Origin: Nitrospiraceae bacterium UBA6898 | Lineage (GTDB): Bacteria; Nitrospirota; Thermodesulfovibrionia; Thermodesulfovibrionales; UBA6898 | Direction: 5' to 3' | Length of the DNA stretch: 12,872 bases | NCBI GenBank assembly: GCA_002448975.1 | Contig: DKBO01000163.1 | Coordinates: 5,511-18,382 of the forward strand | Part shown: positions 1 to 6,947 of the stretch, piece by piece | Layout: every line of letters begins with the position of its first letter | Numbering within the stretch: the stretch's first letter is position 1 | Translations under genes and position numbers: made by a program | Notes under the pieces: model-generated | What the model was told of the DNA's origin: nothing | The model's input: the letters and a program-made list of their open reading frames with translations, nothing else | Databases searched by the model: none

Positions 1-2
1 TG

Positions 3-281
3 CAGGAGCTTCTGAACAGGCTTGAGGGCATCAAGCGGGATGCGTTCCCAAGCGGGCATACCGGCATTGCCCTTACGGTCCTCATTCTCTCCCGGAAATA
101 CGAGAAAAGGCTCTTCCGGCTGTTCCTTCCCTTCGTCACGGCACTGATCTTCTCGACAGTTTACCTCAGATACCATTATGTGGTAGATGTATTAGCAGGG
201 GCAGTGCTGACTGCCCTAACCTTGCTCCTGGGAGATGCCTACTATGGATACTGGCAGAAAAGATTCCGTCCTGATCATTGA
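3..281 (+). CDS. PAP2-superfamily membrane phosphatase, C-terminal part (5' end outside window)
   Basis: The frame is open from the window edge to a TGA at 279-281, giving 92 residues of a C-terminus. Two PAP2 signatures are visible. PSGHTG (visible residues 16-21) contains the catalytic His of motif C2. YLRYHYVVD, with His58 and Asp62 and Ser51 seven residues before the His, corresponds to motif C3. The usual Arg after that Ser is Thr here, and an Arg lies two residues before the His, as in YLRYH-type PAP2_3/IPC-synthase-like relatives. Two hydrophobic segments (about 22-30 and 41-54) and another after the Asp fit an integral inner-membrane enzyme. The family dephosphorylates lipid phosphates or pyrophosphates; the substrate here cannot be told. 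The 3' end overlaps the response-regulator gene by 38 bp, so translation is probably coupled. The missing N-terminus limits classification. Confidence 0.85.
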   Translation, partial: QELLNRLEGIKRDAFPSGHTGIALTVLILSRKYEKRLFRLFLPFVTALIFSTVYLRYHYVVDVLAGAVLTALTLLLGDAYYGYWQKRFRPDH

Positions 282-948
282 GGACGAAAAGAAGATCTCG
301 GATATCGTCAGGGCCTATCTTGAAAAAGAAGGCTTCAGGGTAAGGAACGCTGAAAACGGCGCTGATGCCCTCACGTTCTTCCAGGAGGGACCGGACATCA
401 TTATCCTCGACCTCATGCTCCCTGATATGGGAGGGGAGGAACTCTGCAGGATCATCAGGGAAAGTTCCAATGTCCCGATCATCATGCTCACGGCAAAGAG
501 CGGTGAGGAGGACAGGATCAAGGGACTGGGCATAGGAGCTGATGACTACATGGTCAAGCCCTTCAGCCCGCGGGAGCTTGTTGCGCGGGTAAAGGCACAC
601 CTGCGCAGGGCCGGCAAGACAAAGAGGAAGATCCTCAGCTATAACAGAGGCAGCCTTCAAATGGACCTGGAACGGCATGAAGTAGTAAAAGCAGGTTCAC
701 CCCTTCAGTTGACCCTGACGGAGTTCAAGATCCTGACGGCGCTTGCCGAAAACCACGGGAGGATTCTTTCGCGGAACCAGATCGTAAACATCGTCCAGGG
801 ATATGACTTTGAAGGATATGACCGAACCATCGACGCGCATGTAAAGAACCTGCGTCACAAGATCGAAAAAGATTCGAAGTCTCCTGAATTCATCCAGACG
901 GTCTATGGCGTAGGCTACAAGTTCATCGGAACCCCTGATGCGGAATAA
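244..948 (+). CDS. OmpR/PhoB-family response regulator
   Basis: Cytoplasmic DNA-binding response regulator, 234 aa. The receiver domain (about residues 8-122) has the acidic pair Glu13/Asp14, the phospho-acceptor Asp56 in the ILDLMLP motif, the switch Thr83 and the Lys105 of MVKPF. A winged-helix Trans_reg_C domain (about 133-230) follows, with a VDLERHEV-like strand and the typical RTIDAHVKNLRHKI recognition helix and VYGVGYKF wing. I chose the ATG at 244 because GGAG at 231-234 sits 9 nt upstream; the in-frame ATG at 235 directly abuts it. The gene begins inside the 3' end of the PAP2 gene and its end overlaps the kinase start by 11 bp, so the kinase at 938 is almost certainly its partner. 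Target genes are unknown; the PAP2 linkage suggests an envelope signal, which is inference. Confidence 0.95.
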   Translation: MDTGRKDSVLIIEDEKKISDIVRAYLEKEGFRVRNAENGADALTFFQEGPDIIILDLMLPDMGGEELCRIIRESSNVPIIMLTAKSGEEDRIKGLGIGADDYMVKPFSPRELVARVKAHLRRAGKTKRKILSYNRGSLQMDLERHEVVKAGSPLQLTLTEFKILTALAENHGRILSRNQIVNIVQGYDFEGYDRTIDAHVKNLRHKIEKDSKSPEFIQTVYGVGYKFIGTPDAE

Positions 949-2284
949 GCTTTTTCTCGCGTTCCTCGCCGTCATTCTCCTTGTTCTCCTCTCTCACCTT
1001 ATCTACGAACAGCTCATAACCCGGGATTTTGAAGATTATGTCAACGGCACAAAGATAGACAAGCTTTACTGGGTCCTGGCATCGGTCGAGGGAAGCTACG
1101 CTGACGGAACATGGGACTATACGACTCTGCATGACGCGCTTCACTGGGCGGTTATGCTCGGGTTCGACGTCCGTATCCTTGACATGGGCGGAAAAGAAGT
1201 CACTAACGCTGCCGCGGTAATGAGCATGCTGTCCCCATCCATGAAACGCCGGATGTCCTCAATTGTAGATCTTTCTTCGGCAACCGGTCAGTTTGAAGAG
1301 TATCCGCTCTATGAGGGGGGAAAAGAGATCGGCAGCCTGCTGGCCAGGAGACTGAGCAGACCCGAAACAGACAAGAAAGAGGTGCTTTTCAGGGAGCGCG
1401 GGAAATATTTTCTTATCGTCTCTTCGGTCATTGCCGGGGGAGGGGCGCTTCTGCTTGCCCTCTTCTTTGCGCTCTTTCTCTCCCGCCCCCTCAGGAAGAT
1501 GAAGGATGCGGTTGAGGCAATGGCAAAGGGCGACCTCACGGTCAGGGTATCGGGCACCGAAGGCGATGAGATCGGCCGCCTTGCGGAGAGTTTCAATTAC
1601 ATGGCAGAGGCGCTCCAAAGGGAGGATTCCCTCAGAAGACGCCTCACCTCGAACATCGCCCATGAATTGCGGACACCCCTTGCGGTGATGAAGGCGCATA
1701 CCGAGGCAATGATCGACGGCGTGGTAAGCGATCATGCCCAGGGGCTCGAAAACATCCGGCTTGAAGTGGAAAAACTCATACGGCTCGTTGAAGGCATTGA
1801 GGACATCACCAAGGCAGAAGCCAGCTTTTTTGCGAGGCTTGACTATGCAGGGATTGATCTCCCCGAGTTTCTTTCGCGGTTGGCCTCAACCATGGTCCCC
1901 CTTGCAGCCGAAAAGGGCCTGGAGATGTCGACCATGGAGCGTGAACACCTTCGTGTTGTCACTGATCCTGAAAAGCTTGAGAGGGTGCTGCAGAACATAC
2001 TGTCGAATGCGATAAAATACACGGAAACGGGCTGGATCAAGCTGGATTGCGGCAGAGATAAGAAGGGGTTTTTCATCGAGATCAGGGATTCGGGAATGGG
2101 CATTCCCGATCATACGAAGGAACTCGTCTTTAAGAGATTCTATCGCGGTGACACGTCCACCGGTATCGGCCTGGGACTGGCGATTGTGAAGGAACTTCTT
2201 GAGGTCATGGGAGGGAGTATTCAGGTGGACAGCGCTGAAGGAAAAGGCACAACGTTCAGGATATGGCTTCCGGACAACCGGTGA
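938..2284 (+). CDS. Membrane sensor histidine kinase (HAMP-HisKA-HATPase), partner of the upstream regulator
   Basis: 448 aa inner-membrane sensor kinase. The first transmembrane helix is about residues 5-25, followed by a periplasmic sensor region of about 130 residues with no domain I recognise, and a second helix at about 158-182. A HAMP linker (SRPLRKM onward, about 182-235) leads to the HisKA dimerisation domain with phospho-accepting His242 in AHELRTPL. The HATPase_c domain shows the N box (Asn353 and Asn357 in QNILSNAIKY), the G1 box (Asp384-Ser-Gly-Met-Gly) and the G2 box (TGIGLGLAIV, Gly409/411/413), so it looks catalytically complete. The overall plan resembles BaeS-type kinases. 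The ATG at 938 lies inside the last codons of the response-regulator gene, giving an 11-bp overlap that indicates translational coupling. The ligand cannot be deduced. Confidence 0.95.
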   Translation: MRNKLFLAFLAVILLVLLSHLIYEQLITRDFEDYVNGTKIDKLYWVLASVEGSYADGTWDYTTLHDALHWAVMLGFDVRILDMGGKEVTNAAAVMSMLSPSMKRRMSSIVDLSSATGQFEEYPLYEGGKEIGSLLARRLSRPETDKKEVLFRERGKYFLIVSSVIAGGGALLLALFFALFLSRPLRKMKDAVEAMAKGDLTVRVSGTEGDEIGRLAESFNYMAEALQREDSLRRRLTSNIAHELRTPLAVMKAHTEAMIDGVVSDHAQGLENIRLEVEKLIRLVEGIEDITKAEASFFARLDYAGIDLPEFLSRLASTMVPLAAEKGLEMSTMEREHLRVVTDPEKLERVLQNILSNAIKYTETGWIKLDCGRDKKGFFIEIRDSGMGIPDHTKELVFKRFYRGDTSTGIGLGLAIVKELLEVMGGSIQVDSAEGKGTTFRIWLPDNR

Positions 2285-2292
2285 TAGGCGGA

Positions 2293-2562
2293 ATGAAACT
2301 GCCCTTTAAAAGGACAACACATGGCATAACCCTTGACATAAAAGTCGAGCCCAGGTCATCGCAGAAAGGCATTGCAGGCGTAATGGATGATACCATTATA
2401 AAGGTGAAACTCACGGCCCCTCCTGTTGCCGGGTCTGCGAACGAACAGCTGATCGAGGTGATCGCGGAAGAGCTGGGCGTCAAGAAGTCTCAGGTAAGCG
2501 TCATCAGGGGCCATTCCTCAAAGAGAAAGATCGTAGCGGTAACGGGCATTGAGACTACCTGA
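2293..2562 (+). CDS. DUF167 / UPF0235 (YggU-like) protein
   Basis: Small cytosolic protein of 89 aa matching the DUF167 family. The conserved core is seen in order: IKVEPRSSQKG near the N-terminus, VKLTAPPVAGSANEQLI in the middle, then an LGVKKSQVSVIRGHSSKRK segment. Family members are usually about 75-100 aa; their biochemical role is not established. I took the ATG at 2293 because it places the conserved LDIKVEPRSS segment at the usual distance from the N-terminus. An ATG at 2263 (99 aa, overlapping the kinase by 22 bp) and a GTG at 2281 are alternatives, and neither has a strong ribosome-binding site. The 8-nt gap or overlap with the kinase gene suggests it is the last gene of the PAP2-regulator-kinase operon, probably for expression rather than shared function. 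Confidence 0.9.
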   Translation: MKLPFKRTTHGITLDIKVEPRSSQKGIAGVMDDTIIKVKLTAPPVAGSANEQLIEVIAEELGVKKSQVSVIRGHSSKRKIVAVTGIETT

Positions 2563-2617
2563 GCCTACTGCTTCTTCATAATTTCTTCATGACTTTGGCA
2601 TAATGTAGAGGGTATCT

Positions 2618-2950
2618 ATGAGGACATGGCATCTATCTTCTGTCGCCCGGTCGATCCTTGTTGCAGGATTGATCATATCTGCAGCCTCATTCGTAACTGC
2701 AGGTGAAAGGCCGGTGACGCCCTATGGCGACCACTCCAGGGATTGCACCCTCTACGGAACCGGCAATACACTCATCCCGCTGCCCGAAGCAGTGCATGGG
2801 CTCAAAAAATATTATGAGGTGCGGGGGTATATGGTGGGTAGTATGCACTATGGCGGCAGGTTCATCAGGGCCGAAATCTTCAGGGACGGCAAACAGGTGG
2901 ACAGCGTGATCTTTGACAGAATCAGCGGCAGGGTGCGCTCCATCTACTGA
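2618..2950 (+). CDS. Small exported protein of unknown function
   Basis: 110 aa. The N-terminus has a basic start, a hydrophobic stretch (about residues 11-25) and an FVTA cleavage-like site after Ala28, so I read it as a Sec signal peptide followed by an 82-residue mature protein, periplasmic or outer-membrane. The mature part has a PLPEAVHGLKKYYEVRGY segment and ends with a strand pattern (SVIFDRISGRVRSIY) loosely like the tail of PepSY-type repeats; I do not claim that family. GAGGG at 2604-2608 region, about 5 nt before the ATG, is a plausible ribosome-binding site. It lies 55 bp after the DUF167 gene on the same strand; whether it has its own promoter is unclear. It contains one Cys in the mature part. 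No function can be assigned from the sequence. Confidence 0.7.
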   Translation: MRTWHLSSVARSILVAGLIISAASFVTAGERPVTPYGDHSRDCTLYGTGNTLIPLPEAVHGLKKYYEVRGYMVGSMHYGGRFIRAEIFRDGKQVDSVIFDRISGRVRSIY

Positions 2951-3168
2951 CCGCTTTTTGACCCGCAGGGTAATCCGCCCGGAATACTGAAGAGCGCATT
3001 GCCGCCCGTGTTATGCAGCCCCTGCGGGGCACAGCTGCCTTCAGCATCCTATCGCTTCCCAAACCATTTCTGAAGATCCCTCTAGAGCCCTTTGCCTATT
3101 GCGCATCGTCTTCCCATACCTCGCGTCAAAAGGAATGCATCAGTATTGTTTCTCTGCAGGTGGACAGC
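2951..3168. other. Intergenic region between converging genes; no gene seen
   Basis: The stretch between the small exported protein and the porin terminator holds no convincing gene. A 68-codon frame starting at 3013 runs through the terminator hairpin and has no family-like features. A 13-nt perfect inverted repeat (GCCCC-TGC-GGGGC, 3018-3030) could form a small hairpin but has no T-tract after it on either strand. I see no clear terminator for the + strand genes that end at 2950. Confidence 0.5.
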
Positions 3169-3197
3169 AAAAAAAACGGGGCGATTTCTCGCCCCGT
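3169..3197 (-). terminator. Rho-independent terminator of the porin gene
   Basis: On the - strand a perfect 9-bp stem (ACGGGGCGA at 3197-3189 pairing with 3184-3176) with a 4-nt loop is followed at once by eight T residues (3176-3169 on the + strand read as A). It lies 36 nt beyond the porin stop codon and is a textbook intrinsic terminator for that gene. Confidence 0.93.
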
Positions 3198-3232
3198 TGT
3201 GCTGCTGCGCACCGTCTGATGCGCCTCGAAAA

Positions 3233-4666
3233 TTAGAAGGTAAGCTGAAGCAGGTGACGGAGAACCGTTACACCCTTCTTGTCGATGTTATAGGCATCAT
3301 CATAGAATGATCCTGAATCGAAATAGCCTGCATCGATCTGATAGGTAAGGTTCTTGGCAACCTGATACTTGATCTTGCCGTCGATTTCCCAGCCTGCGTT
3401 GTTTGAAACATTACGACCGGTTAAATCTTCCCATGCGCCGGTTTCCGTAGCCCAGAACCAGTAGCCGTCGAGCGAGAGCGTTACATCCTTCGTTGCCTTC
3501 CAGTCTCCGCCGAGGTTCACATAGGTGGTGTTGGCTATGCCAGCTGAATGGCCATTAGAAGGAGCTGCAGGGTTGAGAACGCCGGTCTTGTTGTACGCCG
3601 TTGTCGCAGCCTGATACTCATAGATGAAGGAGTAGTTCTGGATGTTGCCCACATAGGGGGTGAACTCCTTGATATCGCCGTCGGTAGCGTCTTTTTCACC
3701 GCTGCCGTATGCGAAGGTACCCCTGATTTTGAATGCGTCAAGATTGTAATCAGCATTCAGCTGGGCAGCCCAGCCTTTGAACGTCAGCTCATCGACGCCC
3801 GGAACATCCTTCAGAACCTTGCCGAACTGGAAGTCAACCTGGGCCTTGTAGCCGAAACCGGCAACATTGCCGTTTGCGTGGAGACCGAGGTCCTGCTGGC
3901 TCATGCCGAGGTCGGAGTTGTTCAGGAAGGTGTAGTTGAGGCCTGCGGTTATGGCATCGCTGAACTTGTAGGTAATCAGGCCGACATATGCATCGAGGTC
4001 GTCGGTGTTGTCGGTAATCGAGTTCGAATACACTACACCAGTGTTATTAATCGATAAGCTCTCAGCCAGCTTTATGGTGAGCGCTGCGATATGCATCTCC
4101 TTCACCGGGTTCACGAAGAAGACCAGTGCATCGTCGCCCATCTGGGTGTGGTCAAAGAACTGGCCGTATGAGAGCGAGAGCGGCATATGGCCGATCTTCA
4201 GGCCTGCAGGAACGCCGAACAGGCCCTGGCCTGTGTAGAGGATCCATGCCTGAAGGAAGTTCAAGGTATCATTGGGATGTGCGTTGGATGCTCCGGAGTT
4301 GCCACGGCTGGTACCCCAGGTGTACTTGTCATTGGTGTTGTCACCATGCAACGTTGGATCGCTGTTCGTCCCATTGGACTCGAGCTGGATGAACCCCTGG
4401 ACATTCGGGGAGACCTTCGCGTCAACGGAAAGCCTTACGCGCTGGTCATACCAGGAATAGGACCCCTTGTCGACAGGCAGCCCGCCGCTGAGGTTCTTCC
4501 GGTACCAGCCTCTGGTCCTCAGCTCACCGCCGAGGGTGATCTGGGTTCCGCCGGTTGCAATGACTGCCTGGGTCTCTGCAGGGATCTCAGCGTGGATTGC
4601 GAACGCGCTGGCTGCAAAGCCCAGGACGAAAACTGCTGCTACGATAATTCCGATAATTTTCTTCAC
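3233..4666 (-). CDS. Outer-membrane beta-barrel porin-like protein
   Basis: 477 aa with a clear Sec signal peptide: Lys-Lys start, hydrophobic core (about residues 4-18) and an ASAFA cleavage site after Ala23. The mature protein is rich in alternating aromatic/polar strands (for example LGGELRTRGWYRK and FIQLESNG), Gly, Asn and Asp-rich turns, lacks long hydrophobic helices, and ends in a C-terminal Phe (LLQLTF), the usual BAM-recognised last strand of barrels. It therefore most likely forms an outer-membrane channel; the solute is unknown. It could equally be assigned to alginate-export- or general-porin-like families. The start is a GTG (4664-4666) with a strong AAGGAGG at 4680-4674, 7 nt upstream. 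It is a single-gene unit: a candidate promoter near 4853-4883, a long leader, and a terminator just after the stop. Strong signals at both ends suggest high expression. Confidence 0.9.
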   Translation of the reverse strand: MKKIIGIIVAAVFVLGFAASAFAIHAEIPAETQAVIATGGTQITLGGELRTRGWYRKNLSGGLPVDKGSYSWYDQRVRLSVDAKVSPNVQGFIQLESNGTNSDPTLHGDNTNDKYTWGTSRGNSGASNAHPNDTLNFLQAWILYTGQGLFGVPAGLKIGHMPLSLSYGQFFDHTQMGDDALVFFVNPVKEMHIAALTIKLAESLSINNTGVVYSNSITDNTDDLDAYVGLITYKFSDAITAGLNYTFLNNSDLGMSQQDLGLHANGNVAGFGYKAQVDFQFGKVLKDVPGVDELTFKGWAAQLNADYNLDAFKIRGTFAYGSGEKDATDGDIKEFTPYVGNIQNYSFIYEYQAATTAYNKTGVLNPAAPSNGHSAGIANTTYVNLGGDWKATKDVTLSLDGYWFWATETGAWEDLTGRNVSNNAGWEIDGKIKYQVAKNLTYQIDAGYFDSGSFYDDAYNIDKKGVTVLRHLLQLTF

Positions 4667-4700
4667 TTCCTAACCTCCTTACGGTTAGTTCAGTATTGTG

Positions 4701-4715
4701 TCCGCCGAAGGCGGA
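4701..4715 (-). other. Hairpin in the porin mRNA leader
   Basis: TCCGCC-GAA-GGCGGA is a perfect 6-bp inverted repeat with a 3-nt loop. It lies 35-49 nt upstream of the porin GTG, in the inferred 5' leader and outside the Shine-Dalgarno. It may act as an mRNA-stabilising leader hairpin; this is inference. Nearly the same 15-mer occurs inside rnpB (11860-11874), differing at one loop base. Confidence 0.5.
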
Positions 4716-4852
4716 TTTTACGACAAAACTACCAAACGGCCTTTTTCAATAAAGCTCCCCGAACCACCTCCTTTCAGAAATGCCGTCTCCCATATTTTTC
4801 ATTTCAGGAAAACAGCAAGAATGAAGTTTTTTTCATAATCAAAGAGCTGCAC

Positions 4853-4883
4853 ATTATAACTGTTTTTCAAAGAACCCTGTCAA
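4853..4883 (-). promoter_or_regulatory. Candidate sigma-70-type promoter for the porin gene
   Basis: Read on the - strand, a consensus -35 TTGACA (4883-4878) and a consensus -10 TATAAT (4858-4853) are separated by 19 nt, slightly longer than the usual 16-18. Transcription would begin near 4846, giving a leader of about 180 nt before the porin start. The perfect hexamers support the call; the long spacer lowers confidence. Confidence 0.5.
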
Positions 4884-5092
4884 GCGAAAAAATGCTTTTT
4901 ACATAGCTTGCTCTTGGCAAAAGTTAGCAATATACATACCACAAAAAAGACATTGAAAATTAAGAATTATTTATATTTCGCTGAGGAGAAAACTGTGGCT
5001 CTTCTGCAACAGAGTGTTGAAAAAAGTTCCTGTCAGCATGCCAGCAAAACAGAACAACCAGAGGATCTTTTCCTTTAACCCTTTTTTTCTGT

Positions 5093-5098
5093 TATAAT
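5093..5098 (+). promoter_or_regulatory. Candidate -10 element upstream of the TPR gene
   Basis: TATAAT at 5093-5098 on the + strand is a consensus -10. No convincing -35 is seen; TTTAAC (5074-5079) is too close. Transcription from here would put the G8 tract (5136-5143) in the 5' untranslated region of the TPR-lptF-lptG unit. Confidence 0.35.
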
Positions 5099-5183
5099 CA
5101 GCAACTTATCAGGATAATGCAGATAAGCCGTAAAAGGGGGGGGCAGGGCTTTCGGGTCTTTGATTGAGGGATATGGTACCGAC

Positions 5184-5804
5184 ATGCCAAAGACATGGAA
5201 ATATGATCTTGATATTGCGAAATACTCCCGGCAGATAGCAGAAGACCCTTCGAATTTCCGGGCATACAAGGAACGGGGGAATGTCTATTTCCGGAAGCGG
5301 GAGTTTGACCGCGCCATAGCCGACTACACCAGGGCAATCGAACTCGACCCTGACTATTTCCTTGCCTATAACAACAGAGGGAACGTTTATATGCAGACAG
5401 CCAGCTATAGCCTCGCGGTCGCCGATTATGACCGGGCGATCGAGCTCAAGCCGGAAAACGGCATGCCCTATAACAACAGGGGCTTCGCTTTTCTTCTCAT
5501 GGGTGATCTTGACCGGGCCGAGGCAGACATCCGCAGGTCGCTTGATCTGAACCCAGCAAACATCTATGCGCTGAACAGCATGGCCGAGGTCCATGCTGCG
5601 AAGGGTGATGCAGCCGGGGCATGCAGATGGCTGAAGCAGGCAATAGAAAAAGGATATAACAACTGGTCGTACATCCTGACCTCGCCCACCTATGACGCGG
5701 TCCGGGCGTCTGACTGCTTCGTCGAGATCATGCGCAACAAAAAACCTCCGGACAGCGCCCACCGCCCGGCGAGGCACCACAGCAAACACCGGCCCAGGGA
5801 GTAA
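5184..5804 (+). CDS. Tetratricopeptide-repeat protein
   Basis: 206 aa, no signal peptide or membrane helix, so probably cytosolic. Four consecutive TPR units are visible: about residues 24-57 (FRAYKERGNVYFRKREFDRA), 58-91 (AYNNRGNVYMQTASYSLAVA), 92-125 (YNNRGFAFLLMGDLDRAEA) and 126-159 (YALNSMAEVHAAKGDAAGA), each with the W/L-G-Y-A-A-P spacing pattern. A basic His/Arg/Lys-rich tail ends the protein. TPR arrays mediate protein-protein contact; no partner is identifiable. The ATG at 5184 begins just before the first helix; an in-frame TTG at 5160 would add 8 residues, and neither start has a well-placed Shine-Dalgarno (GAGGG lies 13 nt before the ATG). It stands 66 bp before lptF on the same strand and may be transcribed with it, but a functional link to LPS export is not shown. 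Confidence 0.85.
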   Translation: MPKTWKYDLDIAKYSRQIAEDPSNFRAYKERGNVYFRKREFDRAIADYTRAIELDPDYFLAYNNRGNVYMQTASYSLAVADYDRAIELKPENGMPYNNRGFAFLLMGDLDRAEADIRRSLDLNPANIYALNSMAEVHAAKGDAAGACRWLKQAIEKGYNNWSYILTSPTYDAVRASDCFVEIMRNKKPPDSAHRPARHHSKHRPRE

Positions 5805-5870
5805 TATCCTCTTTTATCCGTGCAGCCGGCCTCCTCATGGCAGCAGAAAATATATGCTACAATGTCCACG

Positions 5871-6947
5871 ATGCTGAAGATCATCCACAGGACAACGCTG
5901 AAAGAGCTTGCTGCGACATTTCTGATAACCGTCACATTCCTGAACTCGATCCTGATGATGGAAAAACTGGTCCGTCTGAGCAGGGTCCTCTCGGGAGTGG
6001 GGGCCACGCTCATCGACATGGCAAAGATCATCCTGTATCTCCAGCCCCAGCTCCTGATGCTCACCATCCCCATGGGCATGCTGCTCGCGACATTACTCGT
6101 ATACGGAAGGATGAACCACGACAGCGAGATCATCATCCTGCGCGCATCGGGAATGAACTTCCTGAAGATCTCCCTGCCGGTATTCATCCTTGGCGTCTTC
6201 TGCTTCCTAACGGGAATTGCGGTAAGCTTTTATCTTGGCCCCAAAAGCAGTGCCGACGTGCGTGAGACCATAACGACCATCATTACCACCCGCTCGGCGC
6301 TGGCCCTTGAGGAAGGCACCTTCAACTCATCTTTTAAGGACATTGTGATCATTGTCAAAGGCAAAAGATCCTCTGATACGCTCGAAGATATTTTCATCTA
6401 TGACAACCGTCAGAAGGACCAGCCCAAAGTGCTTATGGCAAAACAGGGGAGGTTTGTTCCGCAGGACGGAACGAACATCGTCCTTACCCTGGAGAACGGA
6501 TATATCAGCATCACGGGTGAGAGAACAACGACCGAACTCTTCTTCGAACGGTACAACATGGTGCTCAGCCTTGACGCTTCCGAGTCCTCAACACCGAGAA
6601 AAATGGAATACACCCCTGCGGAGCTTCTGCAGAGAGCAAAGAGTGCAGACGGCCACAAACTGAAGGCCGGCCTTTATCTTGAGCTGTACCGCAGGTTCTC
6701 GCTGCCGGCTGTCTGCATCTTTCTCGTCTTTCTCGGCCCTCCCCTGTCGCTCATCGCAGGGAAGTCGGGGAAGCTCGGCGGCCTTGCGCTCGGCCTGTTC
6801 GTCTTCACCGCCTATTATGTGCTTCTCATCTATGGCGAGAACCTGGTGATAGCAGGCAAGCTTCCCCACTATCTCGGGGCATGGCTCGCCACGGTCCTGC
6901 TCGGCATATTCTCCTTGGCAATGTTCAGAAGGGCAAACCTTCAGTGA
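5871..6947 (+). CDS. lptF: LPS export ABC transporter permease LptF
   Basis: 358 aa member of the YjgP/YjgQ family. LptF pairs with LptG to form the membrane part of the LptB2FG transporter, which extracts LPS from the inner membrane and passes it to LptC and the periplasmic bridge. The layout fits: an N-terminal amphipathic segment (MLKIIHRTTLKEL), three membrane helices within about the first 115 residues, including the conserved LTIPMGMLLATLLVYGRMNHDSE-type segment and coupling region (EIIILRASG), a large periplasmic beta domain (about 120-265), then three helices to the end. I chose the ATG at 5871 because family members start close to this KII-R pattern; the ATG at 5862 and a GTG at 5820 are possible. 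No strong Shine-Dalgarno is seen. The stop overlaps the lptG start (GTGA). Confidence 0.92.
   Translation: MLKIIHRTTLKELAATFLITVTFLNSILMMEKLVRLSRVLSGVGATLIDMAKIILYLQPQLLMLTIPMGMLLATLLVYGRMNHDSEIIILRASGMNFLKISLPVFILGVFCFLTGIAVSFYLGPKSSADVRETITTIITTRSALALEEGTFNSSFKDIVIIVKGKRSSDTLEDIFIYDNRQKDQPKVLMAKQGRFVPQDGTNIVLTLENGYISITGERTTTELFFERYNMVLSLDASESSTPRKMEYTPAELLQRAKSADGHKLKAGLYLELYRRFSLPAVCIFLVFLGPPLSLIAGKSGKLGGLALGLFVFTAYYVLLIYGENLVIAGKLPHYLGAWLATVLLGIFSLAMFRRANLQ

Larger units (their letters stand above)
4681..5183. other. AT-rich divergent intergenic region (about 0.5 kb)
   Basis: This region separates the porin (- strand) from the TPR gene (+ strand). It holds the porin leader and a candidate porin promoter (4853-4883, - strand), a hairpin (4701-4715), a second Shine-Dalgarno-like AAAGGAGGT on the - strand (4774-4766), a candidate -10 for the TPR gene (5093-5098), and a run of eight G (5136-5143). 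Between about 4890 and 5060 I see only AT-rich sequence. No tRNA and no protein gene with recognisable features is apparent. Confidence 0.6.

Noticed and set aside
4187..4906. 239-codon frame on the + strand opposite the porin 5' end
   Set aside because: It is antisense to the porin, whose signal peptide, Shine-Dalgarno, promoter and terminator are all convincing. Its translation shows no domain and runs into low-complexity AT-rich DNA.
4910..4933. Possible sigma-54 promoter (TGGCA...GCA)
   Set aside because: The GG and GC elements are 9 nt apart instead of 10, and the flanking positions do not fit the consensus.
5109..5789. 226-codon frame on the - strand opposite the TPR gene
   Set aside because: The + strand shows four regular TPR units. 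The long antisense frame is a by-product of their codon pattern.
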